Shown here: piece by piece, positions 9,607 to 17,061 of the stretch | Layout of the letters: each line of letters opens with the position of its first letter | Position numbering within the stretch: the first letter of the stretch is position 1 | Assembly: GCA_020722085.1 (NCBI GenBank) | Contig: DYLN01000021.1 | Location: forward strand, 1 to 36,808 | Origin: Melioribacter roseus | GTDB lineage: Bacteria > Bacteroidota > Ignavibacteria > Ignavibacteriales > Melioribacteraceae | DNA: 36,808 bases | Direction of reading: 5' to 3' | The notes under the pieces: model-generated | Databases searched by the model: none | Seen by the model: the letters and a program-made list of their open reading frames with translations, nothing else | What the model was told of the DNA's origin: nothing | Position numbers and translations under genes: made by a program

Positions 9607-10835
9607 AAATTTCCACTTTCGATTTTTGCGTAACCGATAATTGTGGGATAACCGCCATAATATTGTGACCAGTAATATAAAAAAACATAATAATCGTGTT
9701 CTGCTTCCCAGAAATTTCCTTCAAGAGTAAGCCAATTAACATCTTGAACCACACCATCAACTAAACGACCTATAACATATTGATAATCAAAAATGCCTCT
9801 TTTTAACTCAATAGCGAGATTCATCAAACCGTTATCATTGTTCATTTCGTATTGTGGCAATACCTGCCAGTTATTAAATGAGCCTACTAAAAAAACAGAC
9901 TCTTTAATATTTTCTGGAGGTCGAATTTTAAAAATAACATTCATGTACTGAGCATATTCATCACGAAAATTATCAAGTCTACTGCCCCCCTTAAAATCTT
10001 TTTTATGGAACTTATAAAAGTCCGAAGTTTCTATTCCCTCAAAATGAGCATTTGTCTCAGGCGGAAAGTATTTGTCTTTATTCATTAAATTTACCTGACG
10101 GTAATTATTGCCCGGCAGAACATTACGCACAGTAAAAGTAAATTCGTTGAAACCGTTCCAATTGTAAAATCTGTTATTTGTAACTTCCCTTTCAATTACG
10201 ATAGGATAATCGTATTTCTGATTTTCAATGATTTCAACGTGCATTACATTTGTCTGGAAAAGCGAATCAGGTAAAACAAAACTTGTCTGAATACTTATTG
10301 CTCTACCGAGAGCAGAATTTTCAGGCGCCTCACCCTCCAGCCGGTCCTTTGCGATAACAGTATTTAATTTTATCTGAGGATTAACAACAATAAACCTGCC
10401 TTCTGCTAAAATTTCTCCGGCATTTGACTGCTCGGAAATAAAATATTTCCATTTGCCTGAAAAAGGAAAAGTAACATCTTTATTAGGAAACTCGCCGCTG
10501 TAATGGTAACGCGCACCATTAGCTGTTACTGGCAGAGTTTCAAGCCATAAATTGTAGGCAGTATTATATCCGGGATTCAGTAAAAAAACATTTTCAATGG
10601 GGACCCAATTCTGATCACAGAATTTAAATCTAATAATTAAATTCGGTGAATAAGTGCTTTCTACATCAAACTCGATTGTGATCGAGCCGGGATTTTTATC
10701 TTTCACATTAATAACCGGAGCGGAAATTTGGTTAATAGAATTGTAGGTTCGGAGACTTTTAATAACAATACTTTGAGAAAAAATTGAATTTTGAGAGATA
10801 AGATAAACCAGAGCCAGCAGAACGGTTCTCGACAT
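9603..10835 (-). CDS. Type IX secretion system plug protein (DUF5103)
   Basis: Predicted periplasmic protein with a signal peptide (MSRTVLLALVYLIS...). The N-terminal immunoglobulin-like region (about residues 20-160), with FDVESTYSPNLIIRFKFCDQ and the SGEFPNKDVTFPFSGKWKYF block, matches DUF5103. The Flavobacterium homologue plugs the periplasmic side of the giant SprA translocon in type IX secretion. The C-terminal half, with FLVGSFNNW and the YDYQYVIGR-like strands, resembles a carbohydrate-binding-module-48 type beta-sandwich, as seen in this family. I start at the ATG at 10835 (410 residues), whose first base overlaps the upstream TAA stop. An ATG at 10853 is possible but reads into the preceding gene. 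No sorting domain is seen. Confidence 0.82.
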   Translation of the reverse strand: MSRTVLLALVYLISQNSIFSQSIVIKSLRTYNSINQISAPVINVKDKNPGSITIEFDVESTYSPNLIIRFKFCDQNWVPIENVFLLNPGYNTAYNLWLETLPVTANGARYHYSGEFPNKDVTFPFSGKWKYFISEQSNAGEILAEGRFIVVNPQIKLNTVIAKDRLEGEAPENSALGRAISIQTSFVLPDSLFQTNVMHVEIIENQKYDYPIVIEREVTNNRFYNWNGFNEFTFTVRNVLPGNNYRQVNLMNKDKYFPPETNAHFEGIETSDFYKFHKKDFKGGSRLDNFRDEYAQYMNVIFKIRPPENIKESVFLVGSFNNWQVLPQYEMNNDNGLMNLAIELKRGIFDYQYVIGRLVDGVVQDVNWLTLEGNFWEAEHDYYVFLYYWSQYYGGYPTIIGYAKIESGNL

Positions 10836-11074
10836 TAAAAAATCTCCACACATTTTATGGAAGCATACGGTACAAAAATCTTATAGATTTGTTCATCTCT
10901 TTTTGATTCCAAAAGCAAACCGTCATCAAAGGCTTGGGTTAATTTCCCAGTTTTAAAAACAATTTCGTAAAAAGCAGGACTCACATCATCTTTTTGATTA
11001 TAGACAACCCCGTAGTTTTCAAATAAAGTGATATTTAGTACTCTGCCTATAAATTCCTGCCAGTTAATTTTCAT
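10835..11074 (-). CDS. Small beta-rich protein of unknown function upstream of the T9SS plug gene
   Basis: I do not recognise a named family. The ATG at 11074 gives 79 residues; an upstream in-frame start at 11098 lies in the expected transcription start region and is less likely. The sequence alternates hydrophobic and charged residues, with FIGRVLNITL near the start, a central FYEIVFKTG, then DGLLLESK and a terminal IFVPYASIKCVEIF. The strand pattern, and the 'VPYASIKCVE' ending in particular, recall small SH3/Sm-like barrels, but this is only a visual impression. It has no signal peptide or membrane segment. Its stop overlaps the plug start by one base (TAATG), so the two are translationally coupled. 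Confidence 0.75.
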   Translation of the reverse strand: MKINWQEFIGRVLNITLFENYGVVYNQKDDVSPAFYEIVFKTGKLTQAFDDGLLLESKRDEQIYKIFVPYASIKCVEIF

Positions 11075-11107
11075 TCTGCTTCTCAAAATTTTGTACAATA
11101 ATTAATT

Positions 11108-11138
11108 CAAAAGTAGTCAAAAAAGGATATTATTCAAA
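11108..11138 (-). promoter_or_regulatory. Bacteroidota-type promoter for the small gene-plug-oxidoreductase operon
   Basis: On the minus strand TTTG (11135-11138) is followed by exactly 19 bases and TACTTTTG (11108-11115), a perfect match to the Bacteroidota consensus TTTG-N19/21-TAnnTTTG. Transcription would begin near 11101, about 25 bases before the ATG at 11074. This placement also supports the shorter start of the small gene. Confidence 0.65.
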
Positions 11139-11246
11139 GGAAGGAATGTAGCAGAGCATGCCGGGTAATAAGATCAAAGAAAAAAAGTATTAATAAACAA
11201 TTTTTTCTCTTTTATCTTAAGTCTTTCGCCTTATACTTCTACCACG

Positions 11247-12164
11247 TCATTTTTGTCTAAGTGAAATTTCACCGCCGGAAGTTCTACAGTATAATCTTTC
11301 ACCGCCGCCGTTTAACTCAGCTTCAAATTTTGTGCGGGTAACTTTAAATATTTTCGCATTGTCAAAATCTACATTAACATCGCCGCCTGTAGAATTTAAT
11401 TCGGCATCTGCCTTGAAATCGGCAGGCAATCTTAAATCAATATCACCCCCGGAAGTTGAGGTTTCTATCCCATAACTGCTGCCAGAATAGTCTAAAAATA
11501 TGTCTCCACCCGAAGTAGAAACATCAATTTTTCCGTCAATCGCATTTACATGAATATCACCGCCAGAGGTTCGTGCAAAAAGATTCCCTCTTAAGCCGGC
11601 AATCTTAATATCGCCGCCGGACGCCCCAACTTCGCTGCTGCCGGTTTGATTATAAATGTCTATATCACCGCCGAAAGTTTTTATTTCAAGCGGTCCCTTC
11701 GCATTAGCCACAGAAACATCTCCGCCAGAGGTAAATAATCTTATTACTCCTTTCAAAGAAGCTAATTCGATATCACCGCCTGATGTATTAATATCGGCAT
11801 TAAATTTATTTGGAATAGTTACCTCAATCCTCAAACTAATGCCGCCGCTAAACCAGTTAAACCAGTTACTACCTTTTCTTTTTACAATAACATTCAGCCC
11901 GTCGCTTTTTCTTTCCACATAAAATTCCATTTTTTCTTTTGCCCTTCTGTCCCCTAAAATTTTTACATAAGCTTCTTCTTTAGTCCAGGTTTTAATTTGT
12001 ACATCGGCACCGCTTCCTTTAACATATAACGATTCCCCCGGCTTGACTGCGAGCGTCTTTTCCAAAATGGTTCTGAGTTCAGTTGCGTATAAAGAAGACC
12101 GGTTCAGAAATAAAATTGAAAAGAGTAATAAAATTTTAGCAAAATCTTCTGATAAATTTTTCAT
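11247..12164 (-). CDS. DUF4097-family exported beta-repeat protein
   Basis: A 305-residue protein with an N-terminal signal peptide (hydrophobic stretch at about residues 10-20, cleavage near YAT). From about residue 110 it consists of short beta repeats built on the motif T-S-G-G-D-[IV]: GGD or GGE recurs near 129, 147, 165, 184, 202, 220, 240, 260 and 298, about every 18-20 residues. This is the DUF4097 pattern, predicted to form a right-handed beta helix; its biological role is not established. The last repeat degenerates to GGGERLYC and SGGEISL. A Shine-Dalgarno AAGGAG sits 6 bases before the ATG. It diverges from the PAP2 gene, and 148 bases separate it from the downstream plug operon, which has its own promoter. 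Confidence 0.85.
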   Translation of the reverse strand: MKNLSEDFAKILLLFSILFLNRSSLYATELRTILEKTLAVKPGESLYVKGSGADVQIKTWTKEEAYVKILGDRRAKEKMEFYVERKSDGLNVIVKRKGSNWFNWFSGGISLRIEVTIPNKFNADINTSGGDIELASLKGVIRLFTSGGDVSVANAKGPLEIKTFGGDIDIYNQTGSSEVGASGGDIKIAGLRGNLFARTSGGDIHVNAIDGKIDVSTSGGDIFLDYSGSSYGIETSTSGGDIDLRLPADFKADAELNSTGGDVNVDFDNAKIFKVTRTKFEAELNGGGERLYCRTSGGEISLRQK

Positions 12165-12303
12165 AGCCGCTCCTTCTGATTTTCTTGTACAAAGGATATT
12201 TAGGATAATTTTAGTAATTTAGACTTGTCAACACTTTAAAAAGTTACATCTTGTTGATCATGCTTGTCAATTTTTTCATAACAATTATTAAAAGATACAG
12301 ATT

Positions 12304-13065
12304 ATGAAATTCCTGACTCTCATCATTATTAATTATATATTACTCACCTCAACTTCACTCCCACAATATAAATACAATTTCTGCCAGGCTGAGAATGAGA
12401 CCTTAAATTTTTTAACAGCTCCTGCTAAATGGGAAACAAGTGACTGGCTAAAATTAGGCGGATTAATCGGCGGCACAGCAATCTTAATGCACTTTGATTC
12501 GGATATAAAAGCAAATGTGCTGAAAGATCAGCGCTATTACAAAAGCGTCCCCGCAGAAGGCGGAAGAATTTGGGGCGAGGTGTACACAACTGGAATTATC
12601 GGTGGAATGTTTTATCTTTATGGTGTGGTAAATGACAACAACTCAAATAAAAAATTAGGCTACGAAATTTTACAATCTGCCGGATACGCCGGTGCAGTTA
12701 CACTTGCCTTGAAATTTATTGTAGGAAGAAATAGACCGTATAAATCAAACTCCCCTCAAAAGTACGATCCGCTTGCTTTTAAATCGTACACAGAGTCATT
12801 GCCTTCAGGTCACACGACCCTTGCATTTTCACTATCTACCGTATTAGCGGAAAATACTAATTCAACAGTTTTAAAAATTATTTACTACCTTCCGGCAGTT
12901 TTAACTCTTGCATCGAGAGTATATCAAAATAAACACTGGGCATCGGATTCTTTGCTTGGTGCAGGAATCGGATATTTCACTGCAAAGTATGTTACTAACT
13001 CGCATACTTATGTTAACGTTTCGATAAATTCGGCTCAGCAAATTAGTATATCATATTCCTTTTGA
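12304..13065 (+). CDS. PAP2-superfamily membrane-associated phosphatase
   Basis: Predicted exported or membrane-bound lipid phosphatase (phosphatidate, undecaprenyl-diphosphate or a related substrate). All three PAP2 motifs are present: Lys137-x6-Arg144-Pro145, PSGH at 167-170, and SR-x5-H-x3-D with Ser204, Arg205, His211 and Asp215. A hydrophobic N-terminus ending near LPQYKYN looks like a signal peptide, and several moderately hydrophobic helices follow. At 253 residues it resembles outer-membrane or periplasmic PAP2 proteins common in Bacteroidota. The ATG at 12304 is the only sensible start. It stands alone between divergent DUF4097 and convergent pntB. Confidence 0.9.
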   Translation: MKFLTLIIINYILLTSTSLPQYKYNFCQAENETLNFLTAPAKWETSDWLKLGGLIGGTAILMHFDSDIKANVLKDQRYYKSVPAEGGRIWGEVYTTGIIGGMFYLYGVVNDNNSNKKLGYEILQSAGYAGAVTLALKFIVGRNRPYKSNSPQKYDPLAFKSYTESLPSGHTTLAFSLSTVLAENTNSTVLKIIYYLPAVLTLASRVYQNKHWASDSLLGAGIGYFTAKYVTNSHTYVNVSINSAQQISISYSF

Positions 13066-13129
13066 ATTTTTAATTAATGACAATATTTTTAACACTTTAT
13101 AGAACCCCGTTTATCTTCTATCAGTAATT

Positions 13130-14524
13130 CTAAAGGTTTTTTATTTCGTGTGTTAATTTTGTAATCGCATCTTTCGCATCCCCGAAATACATTAATGTAT
13201 TTGGATAGAAAAATAATTCATTATCAATACCGGCATAGCCAACATTCAACGATCTTTTGTTTATAACAACAGTCTTAGCATAATCCACATTTAAAATCGG
13301 CATTCCGTAAATCGGGCTTGACTTATCATGTCTTGCAACCGGATTAACAACATCATTAGCACCGATTACAAGTGCAATATCCGTATTGGAAAAATCATCG
13401 TTAATATCTTCCATAGCAAAACATTTATCGTAAGGAACCTGTGCTTCGGCTAAAAGAACGTTCATGTGACCCGGCATTCTTCCAGCTACAGGGTGAATAG
13501 CGAACCTTACTTTTTTACCTTTTGCTTCGAGAGCGTTTACAAGATCTCGTACGGCGTGCTGAGCCTGAGCAACAGCCATTCCGTAACCCGGTGCAATAAT
13601 TACACTGCTTGCAGCATCAAACAACATCGCAAGTTCTTCAGCATCAACAGACTTAACATTTCCTTTTGGAGCCTCGGTAGATGCAGAAACACTAACAGAA
13701 CCAGCTGACTCCCAGCCTCCGAGAACTACGTTCATCAAAGAACGGTTCATTGCTTTGCACATAATGTTAGTTAAAATAATTCCGGATGCACCGACAAGCG
13801 CACCTGCAATTATAAGTTCATTATTTCTTAAGACAAATCCGGTCATTGAACCAGCTAAACCTGAATAAGAATTAAGAAGCGAAATAGCAACCGGCATATC
13901 AGCACCGCCAATCGGGAGAACCAATAAAACCCCTAAAACAAGAGAGACAGCAGCGATTGTCAAGACAAGCCATATTTGCGAAGGATCAATAACAAAATAG
14001 ACTCCGCCTGCAAGTACTCCTAAAAGCAAAAGCAAATTTAGAGGATGCTGCATAGGGTATTTTACAACCTTCCCAGTTACTAATCCCTGCAGTTTGCCAA
14101 AAGCAATTAATGAACCGGTAAACGTAACTGCACCGATTAGAATACTGAGTATTATTGTTATATCTGTCTGCAGATCGGAACTATATTGAATAAAGTTAAC
14201 AACTTTGTAATATTCCGAAATTGCAACCAACATGGAAGCACCGCCCCCAAATCCATTTAACAAACCAACCATCTGAGGCATGCCAGTCATAGGCACTTTG
14301 AAAGCCATCAAACTGCCTGCTGCAGCACCTACAATAAAACCAATAATTATCCATTCATAAGTCAATACATTTTGATCAAGAAGAGTAACAACAATTGCTA
14401 TAAACATGCCGATAGCAGATAAAAAATTTCCTTTGCGTGCTGTTTTTGGTGAAGCTAATTGTTTTATTCCAAAAATGAACAAAACGGAAGAAATTAAATA
14501 TGATATCTCTATAATTATACTCAT
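13130..14524 (-). CDS. pntB: NAD(P) transhydrogenase subunit beta
   Basis: Membrane and NADP(H)-binding subunit of the proton-translocating transhydrogenase, which uses proton-motive force to reduce NADP+ with NADH. Residues 1 to about 265 contain many membrane helices, with GGADMPVAISLLNSYSGLAG and the ASGIILTNIMCKAMNRS loop that are hallmarks of PntB domain II. Residues about 290-464 form domain III, with the NADP-binding IAPGYGMAVAQAQ, HPVAGRMPGHMNVLLAEA and GANDVVNP motifs. The 464-residue length is normal. It is the last gene of pntAa-pntAb-pntB, 8 bases after pntAb. Confidence 0.97.
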   Translation of the reverse strand: MSIIIEISYLISSVLFIFGIKQLASPKTARKGNFLSAIGMFIAIVVTLLDQNVLTYEWIIIGFIVGAAAGSLMAFKVPMTGMPQMVGLLNGFGGGASMLVAISEYYKVVNFIQYSSDLQTDITIILSILIGAVTFTGSLIAFGKLQGLVTGKVVKYPMQHPLNLLLLLGVLAGGVYFVIDPSQIWLVLTIAAVSLVLGVLLVLPIGGADMPVAISLLNSYSGLAGSMTGFVLRNNELIIAGALVGASGIILTNIMCKAMNRSLMNVVLGGWESAGSVSVSASTEAPKGNVKSVDAEELAMLFDAASSVIIAPGYGMAVAQAQHAVRDLVNALEAKGKKVRFAIHPVAGRMPGHMNVLLAEAQVPYDKCFAMEDINDDFSNTDIALVIGANDVVNPVARHDKSSPIYGMPILNVDYAKTVVINKRSLNVGYAGIDNELFFYPNTLMYFGDAKDAITKLTHEIKNL

Positions 14525-14532
14525 TGTTCAAC

Positions 14533-14817
14533 TCACTTTTTTTTGAACATTTTTAACATTCGATCGGTTACTAAATAGCCGCCGACCACATTGATAGTAG
14601 CAAAAATCATTGCTATTAATCCAAGGATTGTGCTCACTGTAAATTCATGCAGACCCGCCGACAAAATTGCTCCCACTATAGTTATTCCCGAAATTGCATT
14701 TGAGCCTGACATAAGCGGTGTGTGAAGTGTCGGCGGCACTTTCGTTATCAATTCGAAACCGACAAATATTGCGAGCACAAATACATAGATTAACATTAAA
14801 ATTCCTGTACTTTCCAT
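14533..14817 (-). CDS. pntAb: NAD(P) transhydrogenase subunit alpha part 2 (membrane domain)
   Basis: A 94-residue subunit with three hydrophobic helices: the first from about residue 5, the second containing SGSNAISGITIVGAI, and the third containing TILGLIAMIFATINVVGG. It ends in the basic tail MLKMFKKK. This is the membrane part that is fused to the NAD-binding domain in E. coli PntA but separate in three-subunit enzymes. Together with the helices of PntB it forms the proton channel. The TPLMSGSNAISGI sequence is diagnostic. It lies 28 bases after pntAa and 8 bases before pntB. Confidence 0.96.
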   Translation of the reverse strand: MESTGILMLIYVFVLAIFVGFELITKVPPTLHTPLMSGSNAISGITIVGAILSAGLHEFTVSTILGLIAMIFATINVVGGYLVTDRMLKMFKKK

Positions 14818-14845
14818 ATCATTACCTTTTTTTATTTAACAAATT

Positions 14846-15991
14846 TTATAATAAAGCTTTTGTTCTTTCGTGTACTACCTGGAAATCTTTTGTAATTGTA
14901 GCACCTTTAAGAATTTCATCTTCCATATCAAAATTGAATTTCCCTTCTTTCGTAAAATGTTCAATCAAATTGTATAGATTCTTTGAGTACATTTCACTTG
15001 CATGATAGGGAACAAGACTCGGCAAATTAGGTTCACCAACAATTGTAACATCGTACTTAACCACTGTTTTTCCTTTCTCACTGATTTCACAATTGCCGCC
15101 AAATTCGACAGCCATATCGAGAACGACCGAACCTGGACGCATGTTTTTCACCATTTCTTTTGTAACCAAAATCGGCGCTTTTTTCCCGGGAATTAATGCG
15201 GTGGTAATTACAATATCTGCTTCAGTTACGTGTTTGAAAATTATTTCCTTTTGCTTTTTCAAAAATTCTTCGGATTGTTCTTTTGCGTATCCGCTTGCGT
15301 CCTGCATCGATTGGTCAGTCGGTACATCAATAAATTTTCCGCCAAGACTTTCTACTTCCTCCTTAACAGCAGGACGAACATCGGAAACTTCAACTACGGC
15401 ACCAAGTCTTTTTGCCGTTCCAAGCGCCTGCAGTCCTGCCACACCTGCACCCATAATCACAACTTTAGCCGGTGAAATTGTGCCCGAGGCTGTCATCATC
15501 AAGGGGAAAATTTTCTTTAAATGATTTGCAGTTATAATAACACTCTTATAACCTGCAATATTTGCCTGCGAACTCAAAGCATCCATTCTTTGTGCAATTG
15601 TTGTTCTCGGAATTGCATCCATCGAAATTATATCGATGCCTAAAGCTGCCGCTTTCTTTGCCAATTCCGGGTAGTGGAGGGAATAAAGAAAAGTAATTAG
15701 CAGCGTTCCTTTCTTCATCAATTCCAGTTCATTTTTTTTCTGAACAGGATGTTCAACAGGTCTTTGTACTTTTAAAATAATATCGGAAGAAGAATATAAT
15801 TGCTGAATATCCTCTGTAATCTTCGCTCCAGCATTTTCATATATTTCATCCCTTATGCCAGCATTTAGTCCGGCACCCTTTTCAACAATAATTTGATACC
15901 CCTTTTTCATATATTTTGATATCACATCCGGAATTACAGCAACTCTATTTTCTCCAGACAAAACTTCTTTTGGGACTCCAATAATCACCAT
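14846..15991 (-). CDS. pntAa: NAD(P) transhydrogenase subunit alpha part 1 (NAD-binding)
   Basis: Peripheral NAD(H)-binding domain I of the transhydrogenase. The N-terminus IGVPKEVLSGENRVAVIP is the alanine dehydrogenase/PntA signature. RMDALSSQANIAGYKSV occurs at about 135-151, and the Rossmann motif GAGVAGLQA is at 181-189, followed by VEVSDVRPAVKEE. Length 381 residues matches the soluble alpha-1 subunit of split enzymes. The ATG is preceded by AGGAG at suitable spacing, and a Bacteroidota-type promoter lies about 30 bases upstream. It is the first gene of the pnt operon and is divergent from the NfnAB-like genes. Confidence 0.96.
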   Translation of the reverse strand: MVIIGVPKEVLSGENRVAVIPDVISKYMKKGYQIIVEKGAGLNAGIRDEIYENAGAKITEDIQQLYSSSDIILKVQRPVEHPVQKKNELELMKKGTLLITFLYSLHYPELAKKAAALGIDIISMDAIPRTTIAQRMDALSSQANIAGYKSVIITANHLKKIFPLMMTASGTISPAKVVIMGAGVAGLQALGTAKRLGAVVEVSDVRPAVKEEVESLGGKFIDVPTDQSMQDASGYAKEQSEEFLKKQKEIIFKHVTEADIVITTALIPGKKAPILVTKEMVKNMRPGSVVLDMAVEFGGNCEISEKGKTVVKYDVTIVGEPNLPSLVPYHASEMYSKNLYNLIEHFTKEGKFNFDMEDEILKGATITKDFQVVHERTKALL

Positions 15992-16021
15992 TTATCTCCT
16001 ATATAATTATAAATTTGAAGC

Positions 16022-16053
16022 CAAAATTAGCAATATTAAATTTTGAAGCCAAA
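16022..16053 (-). promoter_or_regulatory. Bacteroidota-type promoter of the pnt operon
   Basis: On the minus strand TTTG (16050-16053) is followed by exactly 20 bases and TAATTTTG (16022-16029), a full match to the Bacteroidota consensus TTTG-N19/21-TAnnTTTG. The start of transcription would fall near 16015, a short leader upstream of the AGGAG and start codon of pntAa. I could not find an equally good promoter for the divergent plus-strand genes. Confidence 0.7.
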
Positions 16054-16206
16054 TAACTCATTAATAAGACACTTTAACTTTTTCAAGATGTAATAAAATT
16101 TCACGATTTTTTAATCCAAAATAGTTTGATATTTTTTCAATATAAGTTTCCCTAAATATGGTAATAAATTTTTTCAATGGTTCAAAAATTCCCGCCGGAA
16201 AACACA

Positions 16207-17061
16207 ATGAGTAAAATCTTAGTTAAACAACAGTTATCAAAAGACGTATTCTTAATGAAATTAGAAGCCCCTTTAATTGCCGAGGAGCGTTTGCCGGGTC
16301 AGTTTGTCATAATTCAAGTTGATGAAGAATTTGGTGAAAGGATTCCTCTTACAATTGCCGACGCTGACAAAACTGAAGGAACAATAACAATAATTTTTCA
16401 GGTTGTCGGCAAAACAACATTACAGCTTTCTATGTTAAACATTAACGATACTATTCCAGTGTTAGTTGGTCCGCTCGGCAAACCGACACATACTCAAAAA
16501 TTCGGTACGGTAGTTTGTGTCGGCGGCGGAATAGGCATTGCACCTTTGCATCCAATAGCTCAAGCACTTAAGCAAGCCGGAAATCATGTTATTACAATAA
16601 TCGGCGCCCGCACAAAAGAGTTATTAATCCTTGAGAAAGAAATGGGAAAAATTGCTGACGAATTTATTGTCTGCACCGATGACGGCAGTTATGCAAGAAA
16701 AGCTTTAGTTACCGAACCATTAAAAGAGGTGTGTCAAAGAAATCCAAAGCCGGATATGGTTATAGCCATAGGTCCGCCTCTTATGATGAAGTTTTGTTCG
16801 GAAACAACAAGACCTTTTGAAATTTTTACTCAAGTTTCACTAAACACAATTATGGTAGACGGCACCGGAATGTGCGGCGGCTGCCGTGTGAATGTTAACA
16901 AAGAAATAAAATTTGTATGCGTTGACGGGCCCGAATTCAACGGACACTTAGTTGATTTTGACAACATGATTGCACGCTTAAATTCTTATAAAGAATTTGA
17001 AAGAGAAGCCCACAAATGTTATCTCGAAAAACTTATACATGATAAAGAGGTTTCGGTATGA
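16207..17061 (+). CDS. NfnA/SudB-type FAD and [2Fe-2S] subunit (ferredoxin-NADP+ reductase subunit alpha)
   Basis: Smaller flavoprotein subunit of an NfnAB/SudAB complex, related to dihydroorotate dehydrogenase electron-transfer subunits. An FAD-binding barrel covers about residues 1-95 (RIPLTIAD at 45-52), and the NAD-binding region begins at GGGIGIAPLHP (107-117). The C-terminal iron-sulfur motif is DGTGMCGGC with Asp218, Cys223 and Cys226, then Cys238, followed by DGPEFNGHLVDF. An Asp plus three Cys set is the unusual [2Fe-2S] ligation known from NfnA. I start at the ATG at 16207 (284 residues), since family members begin near KILVKQ; an upstream in-frame start at 16177 is less likely. The stop overlaps the next gene by 4 bases. 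Confidence 0.9.
   Translation: MSKILVKQQLSKDVFLMKLEAPLIAEERLPGQFVIIQVDEEFGERIPLTIADADKTEGTITIIFQVVGKTTLQLSMLNINDTIPVLVGPLGKPTHTQKFGTVVCVGGGIGIAPLHPIAQALKQAGNHVITIIGARTKELLILEKEMGKIADEFIVCTDDGSYARKALVTEPLKEVCQRNPKPDMVIAIGPPLMMKFCSETTRPFEIFTQVSLNTIMVDGTGMCGGCRVNVNKEIKFVCVDGPEFNGHLVDFDNMIARLNSYKEFEREAHKCYLEKLIHDKEVSV

Noticed and set aside
15093-15524. 143-codon plus-strand ORF
   Set aside because: Antisense to pntAa within its Rossmann domain; no recognisable motifs.
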